Source of the DNA: Aptenodytes patagonicus
Lineage: Eukaryota; Chordata; Aves; Sphenisciformes; Spheniscidae
Direction: 5' to 3'
Assembly: GCF_965638725.1 (NCBI RefSeq)
Contig: NC_134953.1
Location: 38,802,854 to 38,866,853 of the forward strand
DNA: 64,000 nt
In this document: positions 1 through 11,500 of the stretch, piece by piece
How the letters are laid out: each line of letters starts with the position of its first letter
Position numbering within the stretch: the stretch's first letter is position 1
Program-made: the position numbers and the translations under genes
The notes under the pieces: generated by a model
Databases searched by the model: none
Seen by the model: the letters and a program-made list of their open reading frames with translations, nothing else
What the model was told of the DNA's origin: nothing

Positions 1-3000
1 ACTCTGCTTTTCAACCTATGCAAAAATGTTTGCTAGCCCAGAAAACCTGTTTTCTGCCTTGTGTAAGCATGCTTTTTTCCCCTTCTCACCGATGACCTAG
101 ACCAGCTCTCTGGCTCAACAGCAGCTTCGTTGCACTCCATGCAGAACAACAAACTTCTCATGCTCCATCTCAGTCTCCTCTTCACAGCAATCAGTGCAAG
201 CTGTCCTTCACGTCACCAAAAGCAGAGGCGAAGGGGTACATCACTCTGTTTCGGTGGCCCTTCACCCCAGGGAGGTGCCCGTGCTCTACGAGGCAGTGCA
301 GAGCAACACAATATTGCCCCCATGCGCCATCGCATCACTGCTGAGTAAGGCATTATTTTAATACTGTAACCCCCAATGGCTCATTGCAGGACTGGGTACC
401 ATTTCGTGGGATGATTTTTGATCACCCAGCAAGCACGACAGGCTCCCTCCAGCCAAAACGGAGAAGAAAAGGTGCAGCTGGAGACCAATTTGCTGTAGCA
501 CAACTGCCAGAAATAGCAGAGAAAAATGGAAATATCCTCAAAGAATCCGTAGCCTTTCAATAAATAAGGAAAGCTGTTGTCAAGATGTAAAATAGGCAGG
601 TGTATTCATAGGAGAGCAAATTGTAGTGTGGTGCGATAGGGCCAGAGGAACAGTTATCTCCAGCCACTCACTCTCATTTCTTTGCAGAAATCACGTTTGG
701 TGCCGGCTCAAAGACACGAAAGCCACGACCGTTTCCAGCAGCATTAGAAACACAACCAACACATCAACCATTTGTCAGAATGACAAAACTAGCAGGAAAA
801 GAGAAGGGGAAATATATTCTTTTCAAGCACCTCCACAGGGGATTTGCAGAAATTGGGTGTTAAAAATAAAGCAAACGGCCAGCATCCTCCAACACAACTC
901 ACTTCATTTGTGATTTTACACTTCTGTGTTGCTGGGGCTTTTCTGAGCCAACAATTTCTGCCGAGAGAACTGCCTGCTACAGAGGACTCAAGATGGTCTT
1001 GTAACGGGTTTTCTTTCAGCTAGAAACACGCAAATCTAGCATGAACGCCTCCTAGCTAAAGGAAGATTATTAATACCAAGAGAGCAACCACAAGGCATCC
1101 AGCGCTGTTGAAACATTAGCTTTTAATTGCAGCGTTACAATTCCTACAACCTGCGCCCTTCTCCCGCGAGACGCTCGCAGGGAACCTAAGCTCAGGCTGT
1201 CCAGCATGCCACAGGGGTGGCCAGGCTTCCCCCGGCTCCTCCAGCGCCACTGAGGAGGGGGCAGCGCTGGTGGAGATGGATGGCCAGCCCCAGGGCAGCG
1301 TGATTGATTTCCCTCGTTAGCCTGAGCGGTTAAGTGGGACAGAAGGGTGGCCGCACAGCCGACGGCGGCCCAGGGACAGGGTGCGGGGAGAGCAGTTTGT
1401 CTCACTCAAGTTTGATGCGAGCTATATGTTCCCAAGCATGACGGCAGGCAGGAGGAGGTGTAGAGGAGCAGAAAGCCCTTGCTGCTTCTAGCATGGAGCT
1501 TAATGCATTTATGGCAAGGGTTATGTGTTGCACCACAGCTGGGGAGCCAGGTAGGATGAGCCCTTCCTTATAGAATAAATTGTCTTTTATTGCTGTTCCT
1601 TCTACAGCGAGCTTTCCCCTTTCCATATATGAAGCACAGGTGGAATTAAGGCTCAAACAGCTGGTGTTGGCCAGGTGTGGTAGAGCAAAAGGACCTCTTG
1701 GCAATGAAGCAAGACATGCCTCCGAGTTGACCAACCATCCCGAGTTAACATTTACACAGCCTGGCCCTAAGGAAAAAGGCCCCAGAAAAGCTTCTAACTT
1801 ACACAACTCAGTTTTGCTCTCGAGATCGATCCTTATTTTTCATTTCCATATTGCTATCACTCCAAAATAAAGCACTCCCTGAGAACTCAATGCCCATAAC
1901 ATTGAAACCAAATCTTAGGGTGAGGCTGCGAAGCAGAAGAGTAAGAAATCACTAAAAACTTCTCCGCTTCCCATGGAAAATTATCCTGCAATCTCAGCTT
2001 TAAAGGTAGGTTAAAACTGGTTTGTCTTGGGGTTTGGTGGTTTAGGGAGAGTTTTTTTGGAAATCAAACAAATGCACCAGCCATCATGCTATGACACCCG
2101 CAGCATGATGAACATGTGAAGCAATCACTAAACATGGCTGCCGCAGGCCACGATAGAAATGAAATACGGGAAATGGTAAATCAGCGTGAACAGGAGGAGG
2201 AGAACGCACCAGAGGAGTACCAGCCCTGTTGCCTTCAAGACAGGTCGCTGGCTGTAGCAGGGAGCCCCTCACTCAGTGGACATTAATGGATGTAGAAAGG
2301 GGAGACAGGCTTGATTTTTCATTGCTCCCTCCAAACCGGCTGCATCCCTCACTGCAAAGGCAAATAAACAGGAGCTCAGCTAAACACATCACTCCAACCC
2401 CACTGAGCTCCTGCCGAGCCCTTGCCCTCCGCTGACATCCCTGGATCCAGGGGGTTTCTCAGGAAAAACTCCGTGCTGGCTATTTTTCATCCTGGCATAC
2501 AGCCGTGCCGGGCTCAGCCCCTTGCTCTGAGGTGGGGAAGCAGGCATCTGCCTGTGCGTATAATTGTGCATGTATATGGGTCAGCACCGGCTTGTGGGTC
2601 CGGTGGAGACACGTATGCATTTTTATTGCATCCTTAGGCAAGCTGGAAAATGTCACTTACTCGCTAGGCAATCACTAAACATTTTGCTGCCCTAAGTGAC
2701 CACCTGCTCTGCGTATGCAGCTCTGCGGCTGTGGGAGCAGGCTGGAAGCACAAGTCTGTAAGACTGAGGACAGGTTTCTCCTTTTTTATACATTTTGCTT
2801 GATTTTAGTAGTTGTTTTTTTTAAAGGCACACAGAGTGATTTAGAACCCAAAACTGGGGCAAACGTCCCTACCCACATATTCATCCTTGTTCTCATCTGT
2901 GCCTCTGCAGTATCCTTCACCTCCCTTTTTGTTTTAAACCTGTAAGGGTAACTTGTCTGCTGCCTGGCTTCCTAACAGCAGTACCATAAAGCTTTTATTT

Positions 3001-3151
3001 GAAGTGGGGCTGATGCCCAAGCAAAGCCCACCGAGCAGAGAAATGCCTGCAGAGGGCTGAGAAGCTGTTGCACATCCTGAAGGTAAAGTCCTGACCAAGG
3101 AGGTGGTGGGGGTTCCCTGTGTAGCCCGTATCTGCATGCAGAAGGAGTTGT
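1..3151. other. Intergenic DNA left of the LTR element
   Basis: No exon is recognised. The only marked structure is the CpG-rich patch at about 1102-1420. Open frames here are short and lack known domains. By synteny with human 10q22 this is probably PCBD1-UNC5B intergenic sequence. Confidence 0.6.
1102..1420. promoter_or_regulatory. Orphan CpG-rich patch
   Basis: I count 19 CpG in about 320 bases, with a GC content well above the flanks. An open minus-strand frame (1070-1405) starts at GTG and resembles no known protein, including the UNC5B signal peptide. It could be a small CpG island, an enhancer or chance composition. Confidence 0.4.
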
Positions 3152-3739
3152 TGTCATGGTTTAACCCCAGCCGGCAACTAAGCACCACACAGCCGCTCGC
3201 TCACTCCCCCCTGGTGAGACGGGGGAGAGAATCGGAAGAGTAAAAGTGAGAAAACTCGTGGGTTGAGATAAAGACAGTTTAACAGGCAAAGCAAAAGCCG
3301 TGCACGCAAGCAAAGCAAAAGAAGGAATTCATTCACTACTTCCCATCGGCAGGCAGGTGTTCAGCCATCTCCAGGAAAGCAGGGCTCCATCACACATAAT
3401 GGTTACTTGGGAAGACAAACGCCATCACGCCGAATGTCCCCCCCCTCCCTCTTCTTCCCCCAGCTTTATATGCTGAGCATGACGTCATATGGTGTGCAAT
3501 ATCCCTTTGGTCAGTTTGGGTCAGCTGTCCCGGCTGTGTCCCCTCCCAACTTCTTGTGCACCCCCAGCCTACTCACTGGTGGGGTGGGGTGAGAGGCAGA
3601 AAAGGCCTTGACTCTGTGTCAGCACTGCTCAGCAATAATGAAAAACATCCCTGTGTTATCAACACTGTTTTCAGCACAAATCCAAAACATATGAGCTACC
3701 ATGAAGGAAATTCACTCTACCCCAGCCAAAACCAGCACA
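3152..3739 (-). repeat. 3' LTR of the minus-strand element
   Basis: This is the 588-bp partner of the copy at 4960-5547, with no indels between the two and 16 substitutions, many at CpG sites. TATAAA at 3465-3470 and CRE TGACGTCA at 3480-3487 are at the same offsets as in the other LTR. It could act as a promoter reading leftward into 1-3151. Confidence 0.9.
3465..3487 (-). promoter_or_regulatory. LTR core promoter: TATA box with adjacent CRE
   Basis: On the minus strand the palindromic CRE TGACGTCA (3480-3487) sits 9 bases upstream of TATAAA (3465-3470). The identical arrangement is at 5273-5295 in the other LTR. The spacing is suitable for CREB/ATF-driven transcription. Confidence 0.65.
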
Positions 3740-3752
3740 TTCTCCACCCCTT
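3740..3752 (-). other. Polypurine tract of the LTR element
   Basis: On the minus strand the 13 bases AAGGGGTGGAGAA directly abut the start of the 3' LTR. This is where the plus-strand primer of reverse transcription is expected. One T interrupts the purines. Confidence 0.75.
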
Positions 3753-4249
3753 ATTCCATACCATTTATGTGACGCTCAGGTCCCACACTATCCAATACAT
3801 CCTCATTAACCACCACCCCCCTTCCCATCCTTTGATACAATACAAAGATATCATTCCCTTAGTCTATGGACCACCCCTGTAAAATGTCTTTAAAATGTCC
3901 ACAAATGTCCACAAAATGTCCATTGAGCTCATCTAGTCCATGACTTTGGGCTCCCTCTGTTATAGCAGTCACTCAGGACAGGAGAGGTGGTGTTGAGGTG
4001 CGTGGAGCTGTTGGGCACCAAAGCCAGCTCAGGTCGGGTGACTGCTGCACTTGCACTGCTCCTTGTAGGGCTTGTCTTCCATTGGTTCGGGTGGTTCCTG
4101 CTATAGAAATTCTTGTAACATGCAACTCAAATCCCAGGTTACGACACTTTAAAGGTATTTCCATTACAATCTCCACCCCTGGTCCTTTTGGGCCAGGTTA
4201 TAGAGTTTAACATTGCAATGAACTCCTCCCCTTGCCCCTGCTCCGGCTT
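3753..4249 (-). other. Internal region of the LTR element, 3' half, noncoding or decayed
   Basis: This stretch lies between the polypurine tract and the 48-bp repeat array. Near 3883-3925 it has short repeats of AAAATGTC and CACAAATGTCC. A 67-codon minus-strand frame at 3973-4176 matches no retroviral domain I know. Confidence 0.6.
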
Positions 4250-4612
4250 GGACTTATCCACAGACTGCAGTCCCTTAGGGGTGTACCTGCTCCAAGTGGA
4301 GCCTTATCCATGGCCACACGCTTTGAGGTGCTCCAGCATGACCTCATGCACAGCCACTGATGCTTCAAGGTGTACCTGCTGCAGCATGGACTTATCCACA
4401 GCCACAGATGTTTTGAGGTGTACCTTCGCCAGTGTGGACTTATCCTTGGGCCACAATCCCTTCAGAGGTATACCTGTTGTGGTATAGACATAACCACGGC
4501 CATAGACACTTTGAGATGTACCTGCTCTGGCATGGGCTTATCCACGGCCACAGACACTTCGGGGTGTCCTGCTCCCGTGTGGACTCATCCACAGGTCGCA
4601 GTCCCTTTGACT
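4250..4612. repeat. 48-bp tandem repeat inside the LTR element (about 7.6 copies)
   Basis: Units start at 4250, 4298, 4340, 4388, 4436, 4486, 4534 and 4581. Lengths are 48, 42, 48, 48, 50, 48 and 47, then a partial copy. The shared pattern is GGACTTATCCACAGCCACAG followed by a TTTGAGGTGTACCTGCT-like half. The unit is a multiple of three, and a minus-strand frame across the right-hand copies yields repeated CLWPW and SRYIS peptides. No start codon or known domain supports a protein. Confidence 0.85.
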
Positions 4613-4933
4613 CAAGTTCACGCTGGAGTTCCAGCCTGTCCAGTACAGCAGCACACAAACAGCAGCGATGCCCTGGCCATCTGCCAGCCCAGGCGCGTCT
4701 CCATTGCTGTTATCAAAATGTTCCCAGGCACAGCAGAGTAAGGTGATCAGCAGCACAGCAAGCAGCGAAAGCAAAAAGCAGCTACTAACGAGCACTAGAC
4801 TTTAATATACAGTAAGGCAAGCAAGCCCCCAGCAAGCACAGGAGCCTGCCAATTAATAGCTAAACAGCAGTAACAGGTATAAATTTGATCTAGCACATTC
4901 CAATCAAACCTGTCATTATCCGGAACCCTCTGA
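4613..4933 (-). other. Internal region of the LTR element, 5' half (leader side)
   Basis: This is the first internal sequence after the primer binding site. A minus-strand frame (4795-4538) opens with a strongly hydrophobic stretch, FLLSLLAVLLITLLCC, that resembles a signal or membrane segment. It has no ATG, beginning at GTG, and runs into the tandem repeats. I do not assign a gene. Confidence 0.5.
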
Positions 4934-4951
4934 GCCCCACGTTGGGCACTA
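4934..4951 (-). other. Primer binding site, tRNA-Lys type
   Basis: Read on the minus strand, 18 bases match the TGGCGCCCAACGTGGGGC tRNA-Lys(1,2) site of ERVK/betaretroviral elements at 16 of 18 positions. Both differences are transitions. It lies 8 bases inside the LTR edge. This fixes the element's orientation and class. Confidence 0.8.
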
Positions 4952-4959
4952 GAAAGGAC

Positions 4960-5547
4960 TGTCATGGCTTAACCCCAGCTGGCAACTAAGCACCACGCAG
5001 CCACTCGCTCACTCCCCCCTGGTGAGACGGGGGAGAGAATCGGAAGAGTAAAAGTGAGAAAACTCATGGGTTGAGATAAAGACAGTTTAACAGGCAAAGC
5101 AAAAGCCACGCACGCAAGCAAAGCAAAAGAAGGAATTCATTCACTACTTCCCATCGGCAGGCAGGTGTTCAGCCATCTCCAGGAAAGCAGGGCTCCATCA
5201 CGCGTAACGGTTACTTGGGAAGACAAACGCCATCACGCCGAATGTCCCCCCCCTCCCTCTTCTTCCCCCAGCTTTATATGCTGAGCATGACGTCACATGG
5301 TGTGGAACATCCCTTTGGTCAGTTTGGGTCAGCTGTCCTGGCTGTGTCCCCTCCCAACTTCTTGTGCACCCCCAGCCTACTCACTGGTGGGGTGGGGTGA
5401 GAGGCAGAAAAGGCCTTGACTCTGTGTCAGCACTGCTCAGCAATAATGAAAAACATCCCTGTGTTATCAACACTGTTTTCAGCACAAATCCAGAACATAC
5501 GAGCTACCATGAAGGAAATTCACTCTACCCCAGCCAAAACCAGCACA
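4960..5547 (-). repeat. 5' LTR of the minus-strand element
   Basis: This is the 588-bp copy upstream in the direction of transcription, so it would drive the internal region. It ends 8 bases before the primer binding site. TATAAA lies at 5273-5278 and a perfect CRE (TGACGTCA) at 5288-5295. No canonical AATAAA is seen downstream of the TATA box within the LTR. Confidence 0.9.
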
Positions 5548-8500
5548 GTCGCACACATGCCAGAGGGGCTGCTTTTTCTTAGTCCTGGCTCCTCCATCCT
5601 TGGGGAGGAACATGAGCATCTGTCACAGATGTTAAGTTCACAGACAAGTGTCTGCTGCTGAATCCCATGCTAATTAAAATAAGTGGGTTTGGGGAGCGAG
5701 CTCACAGCATCATTTGGAGCAAGCACCCTACAGCAAACACAGCACCATGTTGCAGTGGGAGGACACGGCGAGTCCTTCCTGACCGGTGTGCGGGGGCAAG
5801 GGGAGAAAGATGAAAGGGATGAGTTTGAGTGGAGGAAAGGAGCGGGGAGACTGCGCAAAGCTGAAGCTCTCCAGGAAGGTAGAGGGCAGCTGAAGATGCT
5901 TCAAAAGGGATTGTGCTTTCTATCTCCTAGCAACAGATGCCAGCAAAAAGCCAAGGGAGATGGTCAGAAGGTAGTCTTGGTTGAGGAAATTGGGGCTTTG
6001 CCTAGTCTCACCCCAATGGACCCCCATCCCTCCCCTCCTTGGGCTCCTTACGGACACCAACACCACTGCCCTCACCCCAGCCAGGTTGTTTTTTGCCCCC
6101 AATGGCCCGGGTAAGAGGTTTGGGTGTTTCCAGCCCTGCTCAGAGCACCTCTCTTGCTCTCTCCCCTGTAGGATCCACCCAGCTTAACTCGGGGCAATAG
6201 GGCCACAATTCAGGCCGTAGCTGTGGCACGGGCGACCAAGCAGCTTTGTAGCTAAAAGGGGGACCCCAATATTACACATAGGATGGTGCTTAGCTGGGAG
6301 TGAGCTCTCTGCCCCTCAGGGTCTTTGCTCAGTATTTTGGGCTCCATCTGCTTCCCTGCAAATGTATTCATCTGCGAGTAGCAAAGAGGGCAATATTTAC
6401 AGACCCCAAAGAATCTGGCACCAATGCGTTTTAACCCATCAGTAAATGGCTGGAGGACACCACGCTCAGTGCTTTTAAAGGCATGGGGGGCGGAGGGGGA
6501 AACTCTGCATCTACAGGAAAAACCACCCTCCCCCCATTGCTGTATCAATTACAGAAGATGCATTAAAAGCTTTTAGTAACGATTTCTTGTCAATAATCTG
6601 GATCTTCAAGTCCCAGTGTCCTTATTGAAACTCTCCTGGGAGCAAGATGTCCCAGCAAAAAGGGACACACCACAGATCCGACGGCAAAGGCAGAGGAAAG
6701 ATAATAGAAAAGAGATACTGGGCAGAGAAAAAAAGATCAGAGACAGCAATCTGTACAAGCACAGACAGATCACGAGTTTAAAGGAAGGTGATTCTTCACT
6801 CTACACCTATACAAATGATTTCCTTCCCTCTGCAGCTCCCTCCTCCCCTCTCCCCTGATGATTTAAAGGCTTTGGGAGCTGCAGCAAGTGTGACTGTTTT
6901 TCCGTGCGAGTCAGCCAAAGATTTAAGTAGGCAGGAGGAAAGCACTCTTTTTCCATCACTGTTCAATAGAAAGACAGTAAAAAAAAAAAAAAAAAAAGGA
7001 AGAAAAATCAGGGAAGAGTCCAAGCTGGGAATCGTTAAAAGAAAACACAACCAAGAACATAAAAAACAGAGAGATGGAGTAGAAAAATACACTCAGGCGA
7101 TCCTTCTAGCTCTGAGCCACCCTCCAACACTCTTCAGGTATGTAAGGTCTTAATGCAGAGATTAATCTGCAAGCTCCCAAGCCGGAGATGGGCAAGCTGG
7201 CCTGGGAGGAGCCTCCTTCACACCAGGTGAGATCTTCTGATAATCCCCAGTAGAGAGCTAAGGAGGAAAGTTGGCCAACGCATTTTCTCAGTCCTTGGGC
7301 GATATAGAGGGAGGAGTGGAGGGCTGCTGCCGCTTATGATAAGGCTGCTCTATGAATGCTGATTATCAGCCTGGCCCTGGCTTACTAATCCAGATCTCTA
7401 AGTCCATAACCCTTCGCCTGGCCCCGTAAAGCCCCTGTACAGGGCCAGGGCTGTTTGAGGCAGGCATTCATGTTGTGGGCGTTTGGTGACACATCCGGGC
7501 ATGCTTGCTAGCCCGGTTTCCTAAGGAAACAGGGTACACACGGTCACAACATCCGTCTGTCTGTCCCTTCGCTAATCATTTCTGAACCTGCCAGTCCATT
7601 TTAACTACATCCAAAAAGAACGAAGAGCCCCACCCCACCCCCGAAAAAAATCACTGGGTACCACAAACGTCATCCTCCCTGGTGAAAGCAGGCAGGGGGG
7701 ATATTTTTCTGATTCAGAGGAAAAGCCAGCAATTGGGAATTTCTCCCTTGTTAAACTCCAGAGAAACCACACGGGAACTCCATGATGAGCCCAACCACAA
7801 GCAAAAAGCAGACTTTTTAGTCTTGCAGGTCATGGGATGCCTTATTTTCATTACATAAGCAAAATTCAACAGGGTGGAACAGAAGAAGCTATTCTTGATG
7901 CAATCAACACTCACCCTCAGACACGTGATATTGCAGGAACACGTTTTCTGTCCTTCCCGTGCTCTGACGACATTCCCAGCTCACAGGAACAGGAAGACTG
8001 TGGGATGAGGGCTTGGCTGATTTTTTTTTTTTTCTTTCCAAGACCTTCATCTTTCTTTGCCACCAAACATTGCCTGGAGCCCATTCAAAGCTTTCCAGGA
8101 GCACAGCGTCTTGAGCGTGCACGCCTTGCAGCTTTTCCATTCTTCTTGACATTGTAAAACTGTCTTGTAAAAGCAAAATTAAAGGCTTGAGTGCTGGCCA
8201 CAAAGCCCTTACCGTGGACATGTTTTCTGGTGTATGCAACTCCAAGACAGAGTTAGAGGGGTGGAAGGGGGGGAGAGAGCTTTATGCATTAAACTTTTTT
8301 ATAAATCTATTGAAGGTATTTCATCACTTCCCAACATTCCTCTATAAAACCCACTCAGTTACGTTTACAAATTATAAAATCAGTTTTATGTGCAGGGTCC
8401 AGCTAATGGCACAGCTAAATCTAGGGAGCAGGAAGATTAGATGCTTCTCCTTTCCTCGTGGTGGAATTTATTTTGCAGCATCCCTGCGCAGGGAGCAGCA

Positions 8501-11500
8501 TCCATCCCGGGGTGGAAGATATTCCCTCCCAAGCCAAAGCTTTCAAAGGTCCTAAGAGATTTGACCACTAACTGGAGAGTTTTGGAGAAGCCACATCTGT
8601 GGGGAGCAAATAGAGCTGCATGGCCCAGGGGAACATTTGTGGTCCACAAAGACAAAGCGTTTCTGGTAAATTAGGGAATGCAAAACTGGAGAACTTAAAT
8701 CCCATGCAAGATAATTTATGCATACGGGATGGAGGGAGAAGAGTGCAATATTGAGAACTTTTCAAGAAAAAGGGACAGTATTCATTACTCTCCTTATTTT
8801 TGTAAAACAGGTGTATGCCTCACTGTGCTTTCAGCAGAAGACTATGGTAGTGGTAACCAGCTAACTGCGTTTGAACATTACAGAGGTGCATTTTGCTACG
8901 CACCTAGGATACCTGGCAGCTGTATCACATGCACTTGGTACCCTGCCACGCTGTTCAGAGAAACGTTGGGCAGCACCAACGTAGTTCCCAGTGGTCTCCC
9001 ATTTCTTGGCTACAGCCCAAGGCACTACCCAATACAGCTTTCTGGAAGAGTGCTAAAAGACCCATTACAGAGACAGGACCAGCATAAATATTAATTCAGC
9101 ACAGCACAATGGCCAGGAAGGGAGGGGGTGATACACTTCAGCCCTTCCTGCACAGAGTCAGCATCTCTCCTGCCCAGCTCTGTGCTTCATCCCTGCTCAC
9201 ATCCCCTCCTCCCTGGCCTTGGTACCTCTCTGGACTCCCCAGGCATTACATGGGGTGCAGAAAGAGGCTTGACGTTGCTTACCTAGTCCATGGGGATGCT
9301 GCTTGCTTCCCCATGGCAGCCCAGCAGTCCAGGCCTGAGAGGAGGGATCTTATGGCAAAGCAAGGTCACCTCCCAACGTGTTTGGCCACTTGCTAATCCT
9401 CGCACTGCTGGGGATCAACATTGCAGGGAAGGAGGGAAAAAACCACAACAGTTCCCCCAATTAAGGCTGGAGGAAGAAACAAAAGCTAATCAGCCTCGAG
9501 CACAGGGGACACGAAGGGAACAAGCTTCTTCAAGGCATGTTCTCAGCTTTAGTTCTTTGCTCCCTTAAAAAAAAAATTTCCCTCTGTAGCGTATTAATTA
9601 CCACAAGTCAGCCTCGGCAAGAGTTATCCATGGAGCTATGCAGGGACTGCAAGGACACTGTGTTATAGCAAGATTATTTACTTTTATAACCTTTACAGAA
9701 AAAAAGATAACTACATTAGAAAAACTTGCTTGCACATAACAGCAGCGACCGCCTGATTCATGCCTGCACCCTCCCATTTGTGTACATGTGCTGTAAGAGC
9801 TGATGTTCCAGTTGCCACCGTGACAGCCTTGCAAAATAGCACTGCCACCATGCAGGGGTGGCTTTGGAGGCAGCTGGATTGGGAGCGTGGCTTTTTAGCG
9901 GGTTTGCCTTTCACAGGACCAGGGGGTACCTGTCTCCTATCCCATGGGGCAGTGGCACTCAAGGGCTCAGGACCAGAGGCCACTCAGGGTTGTCCTGTGC
10001 CCCAGGGATGTGCATGGCATTGCATGGTGGCACAAGACTAAGCGGCTTGTGCAGCAGGACCCTCGGAGCCTCCCCATTGCTCCCCTTGGGTTTTCGTCTC
10101 CAGCAGGCATCAGCCACCAGCAGAAAGCCTCCTAAGCAGCTCTCAGTCACAAGCTTTCCAACGGCTCAGGTCATTGCACACCAAGAGGGAGCCTGCAATA
10201 AACTGAGAGCCCTCCCCTAACAACCACCCCCACGTGACCTGCAGCTCCAAGCATGATGCATCCCTTGAGCAAACAAATGAAGCAGCTCTTTTCTGCACCG
10301 TCCTCTTCCTCTTCTCCCTGCCCCCTGATGCACGGCTGAAGTTAGTTGTGTGTGTGGTATTTATTTCCCCACTGGCTGGCAGAGGGGATCCGCACAGAGC
10401 AGCCTGCCCCATGCTCCCTGGCAGGTTTTCACTTGAGGGTTATCAAAGATGGGGAGACTGTTTCCCTGCACCTGCCTGGGGAAGCCATTGCACCTCTCTG
10501 CTTGTTGGGTGAGACTTTGCAAGTTTCCAGCAAATTCACCACCAACAATCATGCCAGCAGCAGCTTCACACCCCTCCCCCCCCCGCCCCGAGTCCACCAG
10601 GTGCAGTCTGGAACCTCTTCAAAAAATCAAACGGCACATGGGGAAAACAAAACAGTTACCTCCAGTCTCCGCTGCGATGAGCCAAACCTCGAAGCGAAAG
10701 TGCTCTTGCATCCCTGATTTCCATTTGTTCCTGAACCTGTGTCTTGCACCCTCTGGAGCCATCTCCCATTTCCACAGGGCTCTGTGGATGACATCCTGAT
10801 CTACAGATGTATAAAGGAGTCTTTGTTTACAAGATAAGAGCCACAAAATGCAAATAAAAAGCCCCAAATAGCGCAAGATCAAACAGGGTCCATATCTACC
10901 TTTTCAAAGGCATCCAGGCTGCAAAGCTCTATAAGCAACAGTTTTGTTTGCAACATTAAATATGATACTAAAAAGCATCTTCCATGCGAAAACAACATGC
11001 ATATGAGTTTGATTATGTTATAACTTTAATCTCTCCAATAACAGGTCTTTAAAGCTTATTTTAGGCTGAAAAGATAATACTGAGTAATGAATCAAGGCCT
11101 TAAGAGGCTGATAAGCAGCAGGGAACCATTGCAGAGAGTGTACTCCTGATTTAATTAAAGTCTTAAACATACTCCAAGAAACAAAATCCATCCACCCATC
11201 AATATGATGAAAAGACTGCAAGTTCCCTTAAACTCACCCGGCCACCTCATGAATCTCCTCGTTGGGAAAGCAAGGAAAAACGCGGTCTTCTTTCACTTAA
11301 TTCTTCAAACCAGCAATTTCCATGCAAGCACGAGCCATTTTGCTGCTCCTGGGACACGCTAACAGAAGTGATACCTGTACAGCGAGCAGGAAGGAAGCTT
11401 CAAAGCCTTCTTGCAGCAGGGGTGCAGCGAAGTCCAAGTCTCCGGTACCCATCCTGCAGCTCAGGCCACCTCCCCCCCTCCAGTTGCTCTTCCTCCAGCA

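Larger units (their letters stand above)
3152..5547 (-). mobile_element. Non-autonomous ERVK-like LTR retrotransposon, structurally complete
   Basis: Two 588-bp direct repeats (3152-3739 and 4960-5547), each starting TGTCATGG and ending AGCACA as printed, flank 1220 bases. Orientation is minus: on that strand the LTR begins TGTGCTGG, has TATAAA, and is followed by a primer binding site next to the right-hand LTR and a polypurine tract next to the left-hand LTR. No gag, protease, reverse transcriptase, integrase or envelope domain is recognisable inside. The element must have been mobilised by enzymes from another copy. The LTRs differ at 16 of 588 positions (15 transitions, 1 transversion), about 2.7 percent, so it is fairly young. 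The flanking pentamers GTTGT (3147-3151) and GTCGC (5548-5552) could be a mutated target duplication. I recognise the LTR sequence type from avian genomes; the exact family name needs a repeat library. Confidence 0.9.

Noticed and set aside
1070-1405. Minus-strand open frame as UNC5B exon 1
   Set aside because: It starts at GTG and its sequence does not resemble the UNC5B signal peptide or the following Ig domain; no donor in the right phase was evident.
4250-4612. CRISPR-like array
   Set aside because: The units are contiguous, degenerate tandem copies without unique spacers, in a vertebrate LTR element.
4538-4795. Signal-peptide-bearing gene inside the LTR element
   Set aside because: The hydrophobic start is real, but there is no ATG and the frame runs into the tandem array; no retroviral or host domain is recognisable.
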